From: Flavobacteriales bacterium | GTDB lineage: Bacteria > Bacteroidota > Bacteroidia > Flavobacteriales_G > Salibacteraceae | DNA length: 31,893 nt | Assembly (NCBI GenBank): GCA_003499525.1 | Contig: DNTB01000040.1 | Span: forward strand, 1-31,893 | Direction of reading: 5' to 3' | In this document: in pieces, positions 8,517 to 16,989 of the stretch | Layout: every line of letters begins with the position of its first letter | Position numbering within the stretch: position 1 is the first letter of the stretch | The notes under the pieces: model-generated | The model's input: only the letters and a program-made list of their open reading frames with translations | Databases searched by the model: none | Told to the model about the DNA's origin: nothing | Translations under genes and position numbers: made by a program

Positions 8517-9263
8517 ATGAAGGAGTTATATAAGGAAAGTGTAAATCGGGAAGGTTTTGCTATACCTTACTATGAAATCCCCTACGAAAAATTCTTCCAG
8601 TTCGGTCTGTCCGTGGATTGTGTAGTTTTTGGATACCACGAAAACAAGTTGAAAGTTCTCCTTATTAAGCGCGGTGCCAAGCCTTATTTGGGAAAATGGG
8701 CTTTGCCAGGAGATTTGGTTTATCCTAATGAGAACATAGAATCGGCTGCTAATCGGGTTCTAAGGGATCTTACTGAAATTGACAGTCTTTTTTTAGAACA
8801 AACCAAAACCTACGGACAGGTAGATCGCCATCCAGCTGGAAGGGTCATTACCACCGGATTCTATGCGATTATCGATATTGCCAAACACGACCCCCACGCA
8901 GCTGCATGGGCAGATGGCATATATTGGGTTGATGCGGACAACATACCCCAATTAGCATTTGACCACAATCAAATACTTACGGATGCTCTCAGAATATTAC
9001 GAGAACAGGTTGGGAAACAACCGGTTGGGTTTGAACTTCTTCCGAGCAAATTCACCTTGGGGGAATTACAGGCTTTGTACGAAGGTCTGCTCGGAGTAAG
9101 TTTCGACAAGGCTAATTTCCGTAAACGCATGTTGAGTATGGATGTGCTCATAGACTGCGATGAATACCAGAAGAATGTTCCGCACAGGCCAGGAAAGCTA
9201 TATTCCTTCGACCTCAAGAGGTACTCAGAGTTAAAATCTAAAGGTAGCAATTTTGAAATTTAG
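8517..9263 (+). CDS. NUDIX-related transcriptional regulator (NrtR/AraR-like), likely sugar-responsive
   Basis: The protein has 248 residues. Residues about 28-150 form a NUDIX domain (FGLSVDCVVFGY ... LLIKRG ... GKWALPGD) and residues about 160-240 a winged helix-turn-helix (FTLGELQALYEGLLG, then NFRKRM ... GKLYSFD). This is the layout of the NrtR family, which in Bacteroidota includes sugar-sensing regulators of catabolic loci such as AraR. The NUDIX box around residues 65-87 is degenerate: the metal-binding REUxEExG core is replaced by RVLRDLTE. Hydrolase activity is therefore unlikely and the domain probably senses a sugar or sugar phosphate. It is the first gene of the operon, three bases ahead of the next one, so autoregulation and control of the divergent giant gene through inverted repeats at 8436-8470 are likely (inference). 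Confidence 0.88.
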   Translation: MKELYKESVNREGFAIPYYEIPYEKFFQFGLSVDCVVFGYHENKLKVLLIKRGAKPYLGKWALPGDLVYPNENIESAANRVLRDLTEIDSLFLEQTKTYGQVDRHPAGRVITTGFYAIIDIAKHDPHAAAWADGIYWVDADNIPQLAFDHNQILTDALRILREQVGKQPVGFELLPSKFTLGELQALYEGLLGVSFDKANFRKRMLSMDVLIDCDEYQKNVPHRPGKLYSFDLKRYSELKSKGSNFEI

Positions 9264-9266
9264 CCT

Positions 9267-10613
9267 ATGAAAAAAGTACTACTCCTTACACTATCAGTAT
9301 TTTTTCTTTTAACTACGGGGTTTTCCCAGGCCATAAAAGTGGAGGTTCGGGAAACCGAGGATGGATATAGTCTCTACCGAGATGGTAAGCCTTATTATAT
9401 CAAAGGGGCCGGAGGCAAAACCCAGATAGATCAATTAATTTACCTAGGCGGTAATTCCATAAGAACCTGGGGGGTGGATGAAGCTGATGAGGCACTTGAA
9501 CTAGCTGCAAAACATGATTTGACCGTAATGCTTGGTCTTTGGGTTCAGCATGAGCGTCACGGTTTTGACTACAACGACGAAGCTGCAGTACAAAAACAAC
9601 TTGAAAACTTTACTCAAGTGGTTATGAAGTACAAGGATCATCCAAATCTCCTGCTGTGGGGAATAGGAAATGAAGTAGACCTCTTTTATTCCAACACTAA
9701 GGTATGGGATGCTATTCAGGATATAGCTGCGATGGTGCATAGATTAGATCCCAATCACCCGACCTCAACGGTAACGGCCGGAATTGATTCTATGGAAGTT
9801 CAGGAGGTTATGAGGCGTGCCCCGGACATCGACATTTATGGAATTAATACCTATGGAGATATTGGAAAGGTACCAGATCAAATCAAAAGGTACGGCTGGG
9901 AAGGACCTTACATTATATCAGAATGGGGTCCGAATGGACATTGGGAAGTGCCCTCCACTACCTGGGGAGCACCAGTAGAGCAAACCAGCACCGAAAAAGC
10001 CGCTTCATATCGCATGCGATACCAGGACTATATTGCCGCCAACAAGGGTAAATGCATCGGGTCTTATGTGTTTCTATGGGGGCAAAAGCAGGAAACCACA
10101 TCCACATGGTATGGACTGTTTACTCAGGAAGGCGACCCTACAGAACCTCTGGATGAACTCTATAAAGCCTGGCGGGAAGTAGATTCAGTGCCCAATTATT
10201 CTCCAAGTATTTCCTCGCTCACCTTAGACAGCAGGACAGCTAATGATAACATCAGATTAAAGTCCGGCGATAGCTACCTCGCCAACGTCAGTTATAGCGA
10301 TCGTGATGGCGACCGGCTCAGTATTAAATGGTTGATCTATCCGGAGAGTTCGGACACAAAGGCCGGTGGGGACTTCGAAAGTGCTATTCAACCCATATTG
10401 GGAACCTTTAGAAGCCGAAAAAAAGAATCAGCTGAGATAGTCGCGCCTGAGACAGAAGGAGGCTACAGGTTGTTTGTTTTTATCCAGGACTCTGGTAAAA
10501 GAACAGCTTATGCAAATATTCCTTTTTATGTAGAGCCCCGAACAAAGGATGATCCCCCGGCTAAGGCTATCAGGTTCAAAAAACAAGAATTACAACTCAC
10601 ACCGAATCCATAA
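9267..10613 (+). CDS. Periplasmic clan GH-A glycoside hydrolase, GH158-like endo-beta-1,3-glucanase candidate
   Basis: The protein has 448 residues. It has a cleavable signal peptide (MKKVLLLTLSVFFLLTTGFS) and no lipobox, so it should be periplasmic. Residues about 30-305 form a TIM barrel with clan GH-A signatures. E136 in GIGNEVD is the acid/base and E219 in ISEWG is the nucleophile. Residues about 310-430 form an Ig-like beta domain. The two-domain layout, size and positions of the two glutamates fit my recollection of GH158 endo-beta-1,3-glucanase (Bacteroides uniformis), but a GH2- or GH5-type barrel cannot be excluded without alignment. It would shorten imported beta-glucan oligosaccharides. 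The symporter gene begins five bases downstream. Confidence 0.7.
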   Translation: MKKVLLLTLSVFFLLTTGFSQAIKVEVRETEDGYSLYRDGKPYYIKGAGGKTQIDQLIYLGGNSIRTWGVDEADEALELAAKHDLTVMLGLWVQHERHGFDYNDEAAVQKQLENFTQVVMKYKDHPNLLLWGIGNEVDLFYSNTKVWDAIQDIAAMVHRLDPNHPTSTVTAGIDSMEVQEVMRRAPDIDIYGINTYGDIGKVPDQIKRYGWEGPYIISEWGPNGHWEVPSTTWGAPVEQTSTEKAASYRMRYQDYIAANKGKCIGSYVFLWGQKQETTSTWYGLFTQEGDPTEPLDELYKAWREVDSVPNYSPSISSLTLDSRTANDNIRLKSGDSYLANVSYSDRDGDRLSIKWLIYPESSDTKAGGDFESAIQPILGTFRSRKKESAEIVAPETEGGYRLFVFIQDSGKRTAYANIPFYVEPRTKDDPPAKAIRFKKQELQLTPNP

Positions 10614-10618
10614 CTGAG

Positions 10619-12253
10619 TTGAATCATTCCGGTCTCCATACAGTTGACTTTATCGTTGTGATTGGATACTTTCTCCTGGTATTCGCCATTGCAGGTATAT
10701 TGATCCTAAGAGACCGCAAGAAATCATCGGAGAAAGCTTCCGCACAATATTTTCTAGGCGGACGGAATATGGGCTGGTTCATTGTTGGCGCATCGCTGTT
10801 CGCATCCAATATAGGTTCAGAACATCTTGTTGGACTGGCCGGAGCCGGGGCTTCGGGAGATTTTCCGGCGGCACAGTTCGAAATCATTGCTGCATTTATG
10901 TTGCTCTTACTAGGCTGGCTTTTTGTTCCGTTTTATTTGAGAAGTGGGGTATTCACCATGCCGGAATTTCTGGAAAAGAGATACGATGCCTGGTCAAGAG
11001 GTTATTTATCCTGGGTTAGCATTATTGGATACGTTCTCACCAAGATTTCCGTAACCATCGCAGCTGGCGGAATCATATTTACGGCTTTACTCGGAATCGA
11101 TTTTTGGACAGGTGCTATAGTCGTAGTGGTTGCCACAGGGCTATACACCATCTTCGGAGGGCTCAAGGCCGTGGTTTACACTGATATGATACAAATGTTC
11201 ATCTTGTTGGGCGGTTCTCTGGCCGTTACTTATTATGGTTTTCAGGCGCTCGGTGGATGGGAAAATCTATCACACACGGTCGATGCTTCTTACTTAAACC
11301 TCTGGCGAGATTCAAATGATAGTGCTTTTCCATGGACTGGAATTCTCTTTGGGGCCCCGATTTTGGGAGTTTGGTATTGGTGCACTGACCAGTTTATTGT
11401 GCAGAGAGTGCTGGCAGCAAAAAATATCCAGGAAGCCCGGAAGGGAACCATTTTCGCGGGCTATCTTAAACTACTGCCCATGTTCATTTTTGTCCTGCCC
11501 GGAGTTCTCGCCTATGCACTCAGCACCGGAGCCAATCCGGTATTAACCTTTCCTGTGGAGAATGGTGAAACCGTTTATGACGCAGCATTGCCTGTCATGA
11601 CGCTTCAACTATTACCAATCGGGGTAAGAGGTCTTGTCGTGGCTGGTCTTCTTGCCGCATTAATGAGTTCTCTTTCCTCTGTATTCAACTCTTGCTCTAC
11701 GCTTTTTACCATTGATATCTACAAGAAGTATTTTCCTGATACATCAGAAAAAAAGTTGGTTAGAATAGGGCAGATCGCTACAGGACTATTAGTCATATTA
11801 GGTCTGGCCTGGATACCTTTTCTAAGAATACTGGATGGCGGTCTTTTTCAAAAACTGCAAAGCATTCAATCTTACATCTCCCCACCTATTGCAGCGGTGT
11901 TTCTTTTAGGGTTATTCTACAAAAAAATAAATGCGAAAGGTGCGAAGTACGCCCTCATCTTTGGAGCGATAGTAGGTGGATTAAGGCTCATTCTTGAATT
12001 GAGCAATCCATCTTTTCCGGTGGTATTCTCATGGTTTATTGACATGAATTTCCTCCATTTCGCCGTTTTCCTTTTTGTGCTCAGCAGCTTGGTTCTAATA
12101 GGAGTAAGCTCAATATATAAATCTGACTATCAGGTAGATTCAAACCTTATTTTTCAGCGAACTGCTGGTTTGGTCACCCTGGAAAAGTTAAACCTGTCCC
12201 TTAGCGCATTGCTGGTGGGATTAATAATAATGCTATGGTATGTGTTTTCATAA
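10619..12253 (+). CDS. SGLT-type sodium/sugar symporter (SSS family)
   Basis: The protein has 544 residues, with about 13-14 hydrophobic segments. SGLT-clade motifs are clear: GSEHLVGLAGAGA and FTMPEFLEKRYD near the first membrane helices, IFGGLKAVVYTD, and WYWCTDQFIVQRVLAAK in the middle. These resemble Vibrio vSGLT and related sodium/glucose-galactose cotransporters. The start is TTG at 10619, because the next in-frame ATG lies after the first membrane helix. It probably imports glucose or a small glucan product across the inner membrane. Its stop overlaps the next gene by 14 bases. Confidence 0.88.
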   Translation: MNHSGLHTVDFIVVIGYFLLVFAIAGILILRDRKKSSEKASAQYFLGGRNMGWFIVGASLFASNIGSEHLVGLAGAGASGDFPAAQFEIIAAFMLLLLGWLFVPFYLRSGVFTMPEFLEKRYDAWSRGYLSWVSIIGYVLTKISVTIAAGGIIFTALLGIDFWTGAIVVVVATGLYTIFGGLKAVVYTDMIQMFILLGGSLAVTYYGFQALGGWENLSHTVDASYLNLWRDSNDSAFPWTGILFGAPILGVWYWCTDQFIVQRVLAAKNIQEARKGTIFAGYLKLLPMFIFVLPGVLAYALSTGANPVLTFPVENGETVYDAALPVMTLQLLPIGVRGLVVAGLLAALMSSLSSVFNSCSTLFTIDIYKKYFPDTSEKKLVRIGQIATGLLVILGLAWIPFLRILDGGLFQKLQSIQSYISPPIAAVFLLGLFYKKINAKGAKYALIFGAIVGGLRLILELSNPSFPVVFSWFIDMNFLHFAVFLFVLSSLVLIGVSSIYKSDYQVDSNLIFQRTAGLVTLEKLNLSLSALLVGLIIMLWYVFS

Positions 12254-14231
12254 ACTGAAACTTATCACCGCTATGCTGTTTCTTTCCGGGCTAGTGCACC
12301 TGGCCAGAGGACAGACGACAGACAGCACGGACATTCTGGACTGGAGAAGAGGTTTCTTCCCCAAAGAAAAACCAGGTGAACTTTACCAGATTAAAGCGAA
12401 TGGCTTTTATCGGTTCTTTGCCACTCACCTGTACATGAATCAACCTTATATACTGGATGCAAACTCGGGAGCAGTTACCAGAAGAAATACTCTTTTCATT
12501 GGTGACGACAGTCAGTTACCAAATTTTTTGGTCAATATTTCCGGAAGGCCCAGTAAGAAAGTGTCCTGGGGATTTGATTTGTACGCCTTCCAGTTCCTGG
12601 CCGGTCGAATAAACCCTGCATACAACGGCCAGATACCCACGCAAGACCTCCCTCCGGTTTGGGATCCGCTTTCTGGAGCACGACTCGGTGCTAATATGGG
12701 TCTTAATTTGGGATTGAATCTCTACGGTTCGTACTTAACAGAATACGGAACATTTAACATTAGAGTTGGAGGTATTCACTGGTTCTCAATGAGTGATCTC
12801 ACCCTTCAGGGTTTTACCGGATATAACCGATTTATGATGTACGAACGAAATCCGTGGGACCCTATCGGAAAGCAAGTTGGTGTTCGCTACAATCAGATGT
12901 ACGAATTAGGGGGTGCTTATCAGGATTTAAGATTTGGTGAGAGGGCCATACAGGGCGTCATTTTGGAAGGGCTGAATCTGCCGGGAGGATGGAGTTTCGC
13001 CGGAATGTACGGAAAAACGGAAATCGCCGGTGGCTTTATGACAATACCCAATATCAATTATGGAGGGCAGATCAAAAAGACCTTCAAGAACAATGATTTC
13101 TTAGCCTTTAACACCCTCAACAATACAACCTGGGTGGACAGTTTGAATACAGAAGAGGTGGGATTCAATATCTTCACCCTCGAGGGTCGTACCACCTGGA
13201 GAGAACTTACCCTTCAAGCAGAAGTCGGGTTGGGCACTTACCGCAGTCCTGTTTCAGATTATCCGTGGGGTGAAGCCATAAATGTGCGGTTGTTTTCTTC
13301 CGAAAAGCTCACAAAAATTCCCATTGAACTTCACTACTACAGAATAAGTCCGTATGTGGTCAATAACAATGCTCTTTTCTGGAATACCTCCATTCTTGAA
13401 GCGCGTGCGGTTGACCAGCCCGCTGATGACGGGGTGCAAAGTGCGAATGTGCTGATTCCTTTTGCCAGTTCTATGGTAGGTATAGGTCAAATGACGAACA
13501 ACAGAACCGGCGTTGAGATAAATACAGATGTCAATTTCGGTCCGGTTAAGTGGTCCATCGGCTATGGAGTCTCTTCTGAAATAACAGCTTTTCAGGATAT
13601 TAATGATTTAACATCCATTATTCCAAACCGAATCACATTTTCACATTTCGTGAACCAGCTCACAAGGTCGCGCTTCTGGAGATGGACTTTTCCACAAAAC
13701 GTAGGTCCATATGGGCGATATGATAAGGTTTACCGAGATGCCTATCAAGAAGTTGTTTTAACGGATTACACGGTTGGGGCAGAAACCAATACCATCAAAT
13801 TTAATCAACTGGAATTGCATGGTAAATACCGTACGAAGTTGGCGTACCGAAATTTCTTCGTGTTCTTTTTAGGTCGGTACAATACTGCTCAACCCGATTT
13901 ATCAATCCTTCCTCCTTTTTCAGAAGATGCCTATATACGTCAATATAATACGGAAGTCGAACTTTATTATCAGGTTGCCAAGCCGTTGTTTATCAATACT
14001 TATCTTGGGTATGAACGGGTGCTGGGCAATTACGCTACCGAACTAGACAATGAAACATTCCGACCGCTGAATCAAACCGGATACGGATGGGGCGTTGGAT
14101 TAGATATAAATCTCAGTAGAAATGCAGGTCTGTTCCTGCGTCACCGCTGGTTTGAATTTGAAGATACAAGCTTCAGTCTTGATCAATTCAGCGGACAGGA
14201 ATCAATGGTTGAACTCAAAGTATTTTTCTAA
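12240..14231 (+). CDS. Outer-membrane beta-barrel protein 1 (porin-like), putative oligosaccharide channel
   Basis: The protein has 663 residues. The N-terminus MCFHKLKLITAMLFLSGLVH is a signal peptide ending near ARGQ. A restart at the internal ATG at 12273 would shorten it. The rest has alternating hydrophobic/polar beta strands rich in Tyr, Phe, Trp and Gly, and it ends in ...ELKVFF, a C-terminal phenylalanine typical of BAM-assembled barrels. I see no TonB box, plug domain or carboxypeptidase-like domain, so it is not a SusC homologue. I do not recognise a named family. Because no SusC/SusD is encoded, it is a candidate for outer-membrane passage of glucan oligosaccharides (inference). 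It overlaps the next gene by one base (TAATG). Confidence 0.75.
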   Translation: MCFHKLKLITAMLFLSGLVHLARGQTTDSTDILDWRRGFFPKEKPGELYQIKANGFYRFFATHLYMNQPYILDANSGAVTRRNTLFIGDDSQLPNFLVNISGRPSKKVSWGFDLYAFQFLAGRINPAYNGQIPTQDLPPVWDPLSGARLGANMGLNLGLNLYGSYLTEYGTFNIRVGGIHWFSMSDLTLQGFTGYNRFMMYERNPWDPIGKQVGVRYNQMYELGGAYQDLRFGERAIQGVILEGLNLPGGWSFAGMYGKTEIAGGFMTIPNINYGGQIKKTFKNNDFLAFNTLNNTTWVDSLNTEEVGFNIFTLEGRTTWRELTLQAEVGLGTYRSPVSDYPWGEAINVRLFSSEKLTKIPIELHYYRISPYVVNNNALFWNTSILEARAVDQPADDGVQSANVLIPFASSMVGIGQMTNNRTGVEINTDVNFGPVKWSIGYGVSSEITAFQDINDLTSIIPNRITFSHFVNQLTRSRFWRWTFPQNVGPYGRYDKVYRDAYQEVVLTDYTVGAETNTIKFNQLELHGKYRTKLAYRNFFVFFLGRYNTAQPDLSILPPFSEDAYIRQYNTEVELYYQVAKPLFINTYLGYERVLGNYATELDNETFRPLNQTGYGWGVGLDINLSRNAGLFLRHRWFEFEDTSFSLDQFSGQESMVELKVFF

Positions 14232-15955
14232 TGAAATCAATAAATAAATGGCTTTTTGCCACAGTTTTCATCGTTGCAGCGCTAAGTGCGTTTGGACAGC
14301 AAAAACAAAAGAAAATCTGGGTAAGTGGAGCAGCCCGGGGTATTCTTTATGGCGATGATTTTGATAACCAAAGTGAGAGCGATACGACAACTGCTCGAAA
14401 AACACAAAGTGGCCATGCCCTGGTCGATCTTGGGGTAAACATACAACCGAGTGATAAAATCCTTATTCAAAGTATGGTTCGGGTCCGAAATGATTATGGA
14501 GGATTCTGGGGGTCTGGCGTTACGTTAGATCTGCGTCAGCTCTACATTCAGGGCATTATCGGCGGATTTCTAAAATATGAACTGGGAGATATTAACTATA
14601 AGTTGTCCTCCTATACCTTCCAAAATAACGTCGGCCTGATTAATAAAAATAAGGGACTTCTTACGGGCATTTCTCAAGAGCAGGTGCAATACGACCTGTT
14701 CTACTATCCTGACCAATCCTGGCGACAACAAGGAGCAGCAGTAGATTTTGCGCTTGAATTCAAGAGCTTTATTAAGGAGATGGATTTCAACCTTTTCACA
14801 ACAAGAATACGTCCTTTTGATGGAGGTACCCAGGATGACCGACTCTACAGCGGCGGCAGTGTCGTGCTAAAACAAGGAAAATACCTGAACCTGGGCGCAC
14901 AGTTTGCCAGCCTCTATGACTTCGCTGGCACAAGCAATAGTACAGTTCATATGAGCAATCCGGTCTATTCCTTTTCCGCTGAAGTGATGAATACATTCGG
15001 TAAAACCAAACTGAATCTGGCACTCGAAACGGGAAATTCATCATTGAGATGGAAAGGCTCGGAGGAGGCTCCGGAGCTGAACGACTTCTTTTATGATGTA
15101 AGCCTAAAGGCAGCATGGGAAGAAATAGGTATTGATATAACCGCGGGCTACCGTGAAGTTGGACAAAACTTCCGCAGTGCCGGAGCACAAACCATTCAGG
15201 TTAACTACGACTCTTACCCATTGGCCTATGATCGAATCGGCAATGATCAAGTGCTGAGAAACATAAATATGTATGACTTATATCGGGATGCGTCTTTGTA
15301 CAATACCCAAATTCAGGAAGGGCTTATGAATTATGACCCCCGGTATGATAATGTCACACCATTCGGCAGAGCAACTCCAAACCGAAGAGGATTTTCATTG
15401 CTTGCAAACTATGCCGACAAGAACAAGCGTTGGGAATTATCCCTCGATGGAGAATACCTCAATGATATTGTTGGTGAGGGTACCACCGCACTTAGAGACT
15501 ATATGACCGGAAGTGCAATGCTGAAATTAGGCATCGCTCAAATGTTGGGCCTAAAGGACCGGGATCTCTGGATATCCGGGCGCTACGGCATGCAGAATAC
15601 CACAAGAAATGGAGAACAAACTTTCGAAGAGGTAGACCTCAAGACCAACTACTTCGTAGCCAACGTTCTGGTTACCCTCTTTGGCGATTTGGACTTAATC
15701 GGAGAATACCGAAACTGGACGACAGTAGGTAACGAAATGCTGGCAGAGCGCGATGTCTACTCTCAAATCATCGACTACAACCGCTACAATATTGACTATC
15801 AGGAAGACCTCTACGGTGCCGGACTGCAGTACGGATTCTCCGAGGAAATAAAACTAAGCCTCATGTATCTCACATTCAACTGGGAAGACAGCCTGGAAGC
15901 AACACAGAATTATAAGATCGATTCGTGGAACTTGATCTTCGCTATGAAATTTTAA
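14231..15955 (+). CDS. Outer-membrane beta-barrel protein 2, function unknown
   Basis: The protein has 574 residues. A signal peptide (MKSINKWLFATVFIVAALSA, then FGQQ) is followed by beta-barrel-type sequence with many amphipathic strands and a C-terminal ...NLIFAMKF. Segments such as LIQSMVRVRNDYGGFWGSG and LDLRQLYIQGIIG look like strands of a porin or alginate/oligosaccharide-channel type protein, but I cannot place it in a named family. It has no TonB box. It is translationally coupled to barrel 1 (TAATG) and to the following lipoprotein (TAATG at 15953-15957). The three may form an outer-membrane complex. Confidence 0.75.
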   Translation: MKSINKWLFATVFIVAALSAFGQQKQKKIWVSGAARGILYGDDFDNQSESDTTTARKTQSGHALVDLGVNIQPSDKILIQSMVRVRNDYGGFWGSGVTLDLRQLYIQGIIGGFLKYELGDINYKLSSYTFQNNVGLINKNKGLLTGISQEQVQYDLFYYPDQSWRQQGAAVDFALEFKSFIKEMDFNLFTTRIRPFDGGTQDDRLYSGGSVVLKQGKYLNLGAQFASLYDFAGTSNSTVHMSNPVYSFSAEVMNTFGKTKLNLALETGNSSLRWKGSEEAPELNDFFYDVSLKAAWEEIGIDITAGYREVGQNFRSAGAQTIQVNYDSYPLAYDRIGNDQVLRNINMYDLYRDASLYNTQIQEGLMNYDPRYDNVTPFGRATPNRRGFSLLANYADKNKRWELSLDGEYLNDIVGEGTTALRDYMTGSAMLKLGIAQMLGLKDRDLWISGRYGMQNTTRNGEQTFEEVDLKTNYFVANVLVTLFGDLDLIGEYRNWTTVGNEMLAERDVYSQIIDYNRYNIDYQEDLYGAGLQYGFSEEIKLSLMYLTFNWEDSLEATQNYKIDSWNLIFAMKF

Positions 15956-16989
15956 TGAAAACAGTTATGAAAAACATCTTTCGTTTACTCATCATATTTG
16001 TCCTTTTCATAAGCTGCGAAAGGGATTCCGACACACTTGGACCAAATCTGAATGATTTGTTTGCTCCACTGGAAATAATTGAACCGTTTCAGGTTTCCGG
16101 ACAGCGGGCCGACTTCGGTGCAGGTCAAACCTTAGAGTTTAGCGCAATGTTTAACAAGCAGGTCGACTGGGAAATCCACATCGTAGGGCAGAACAGCGGA
16201 GCCACAAAAATTCTAAGCGGTAAATCCAATTTTATTGATGCATCCAACGGTGTTTGGGATGGAAGCACTACCAACCTTCCAATGTTCAAGCAAGAGGCCT
16301 GTGTGGCAACGCTTATGATTCAGGCCGATTCGTTTAGTGCAGATATTCAACCTTTAATCGTAACCGGTTTGAAAGAAAATGAAGGCTTTGTGGTAGCTGA
16401 TTTCGAGAATGGGAAGAACCCCGGTTGGGAAGAGTTTGTCCAAAGCGGGGCGAATATGACTTTCAATATCGTTGAAGACATTACAGCTGGCGAAAAGAAT
16501 CACTACTACGATATGGGAGGAAGGGTAGATTTCGACTTCCTTATCGGGTTGATTGAGTTCCCTGCTTCTGCATATGATGTCACTCATTTTCCTCTGGATC
16601 AAGATCCAGGGCGCGTATTCCATAATGTGATGTTCAATAAACCTGAAGGTATTACAAATAACATCATCATTGTTGAGTTTTATGAAGATGATAATATAAA
16701 CGGTACAATTGATAGAGATGCCAATGGTGGACTAATCGAAGATCTGTACTTGTATGAAATAAGAGGAACAGATATGGAAGACGGTTGGCAACTTATTTCT
16801 ACCCTCTACGAGGACCTCGGCACTCCACTGGTAAATGGTATCCCCGCACCTCCTTCTGGTAATGGAGTTTTTGAACCGCAGAAATTAATCAGCATACGGC
16901 TACTATTTCTTGCAGATCCTACATCAGGGTACTCTCAGACCCTTATGGATTATATGATGTTTACTGAGTTTGAAGCCCTAAATCCATGA
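15955..16989 (+). CDS. Surface lipoprotein of unknown function, predicted glycan-binding
   Basis: The start was set at the ATG at 15955, which overlaps the barrel-2 stop. An in-frame ATG 30 bases earlier would spoil the signal peptide. The protein has 344 residues. MKTVMKNIFRLLIIFVLFIS ends at lipobox Cys21, followed by ERDSD; an acidic stretch after the cysteine favours surface export in Bacteroidota. Two beta-sandwich regions follow: about 40-140 (an Ig/FN3-like strand pattern) and about 145-344 (GFVVADFENGKNPGWEEF ... , similar in layout to CBM11/CBM30-like domains). No SusD, SusE or SusF signature was seen. It overlaps the next gene by four bases (ATGA). The function is probably glucan capture for the two barrels (inference). 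Confidence 0.7.
   Translation: MKTVMKNIFRLLIIFVLFISCERDSDTLGPNLNDLFAPLEIIEPFQVSGQRADFGAGQTLEFSAMFNKQVDWEIHIVGQNSGATKILSGKSNFIDASNGVWDGSTTNLPMFKQEACVATLMIQADSFSADIQPLIVTGLKENEGFVVADFENGKNPGWEEFVQSGANMTFNIVEDITAGEKNHYYDMGGRVDFDFLIGLIEFPASAYDVTHFPLDQDPGRVFHNVMFNKPEGITNNIIIVEFYEDDNINGTIDRDANGGLIEDLYLYEIRGTDMEDGWQLISTLYEDLGTPLVNGIPAPPSGNGVFEPQKLISIRLLFLADPTSGYSQTLMDYMMFTEFEALNP

Noticed and set aside
14796..15188. Minus-strand open frame inside barrel 2
   Set aside because: It is fully antisense to a well-supported outer-membrane protein gene and has no recognisable domain or promoter.
15925..15954. Upstream extension of the lipoprotein at 15955
   Set aside because: The extra ten residues lie within the preceding barrel gene and put charged residues ahead of the signal peptide; the ATG overlapping the stop gives a normal lipoprotein signal.
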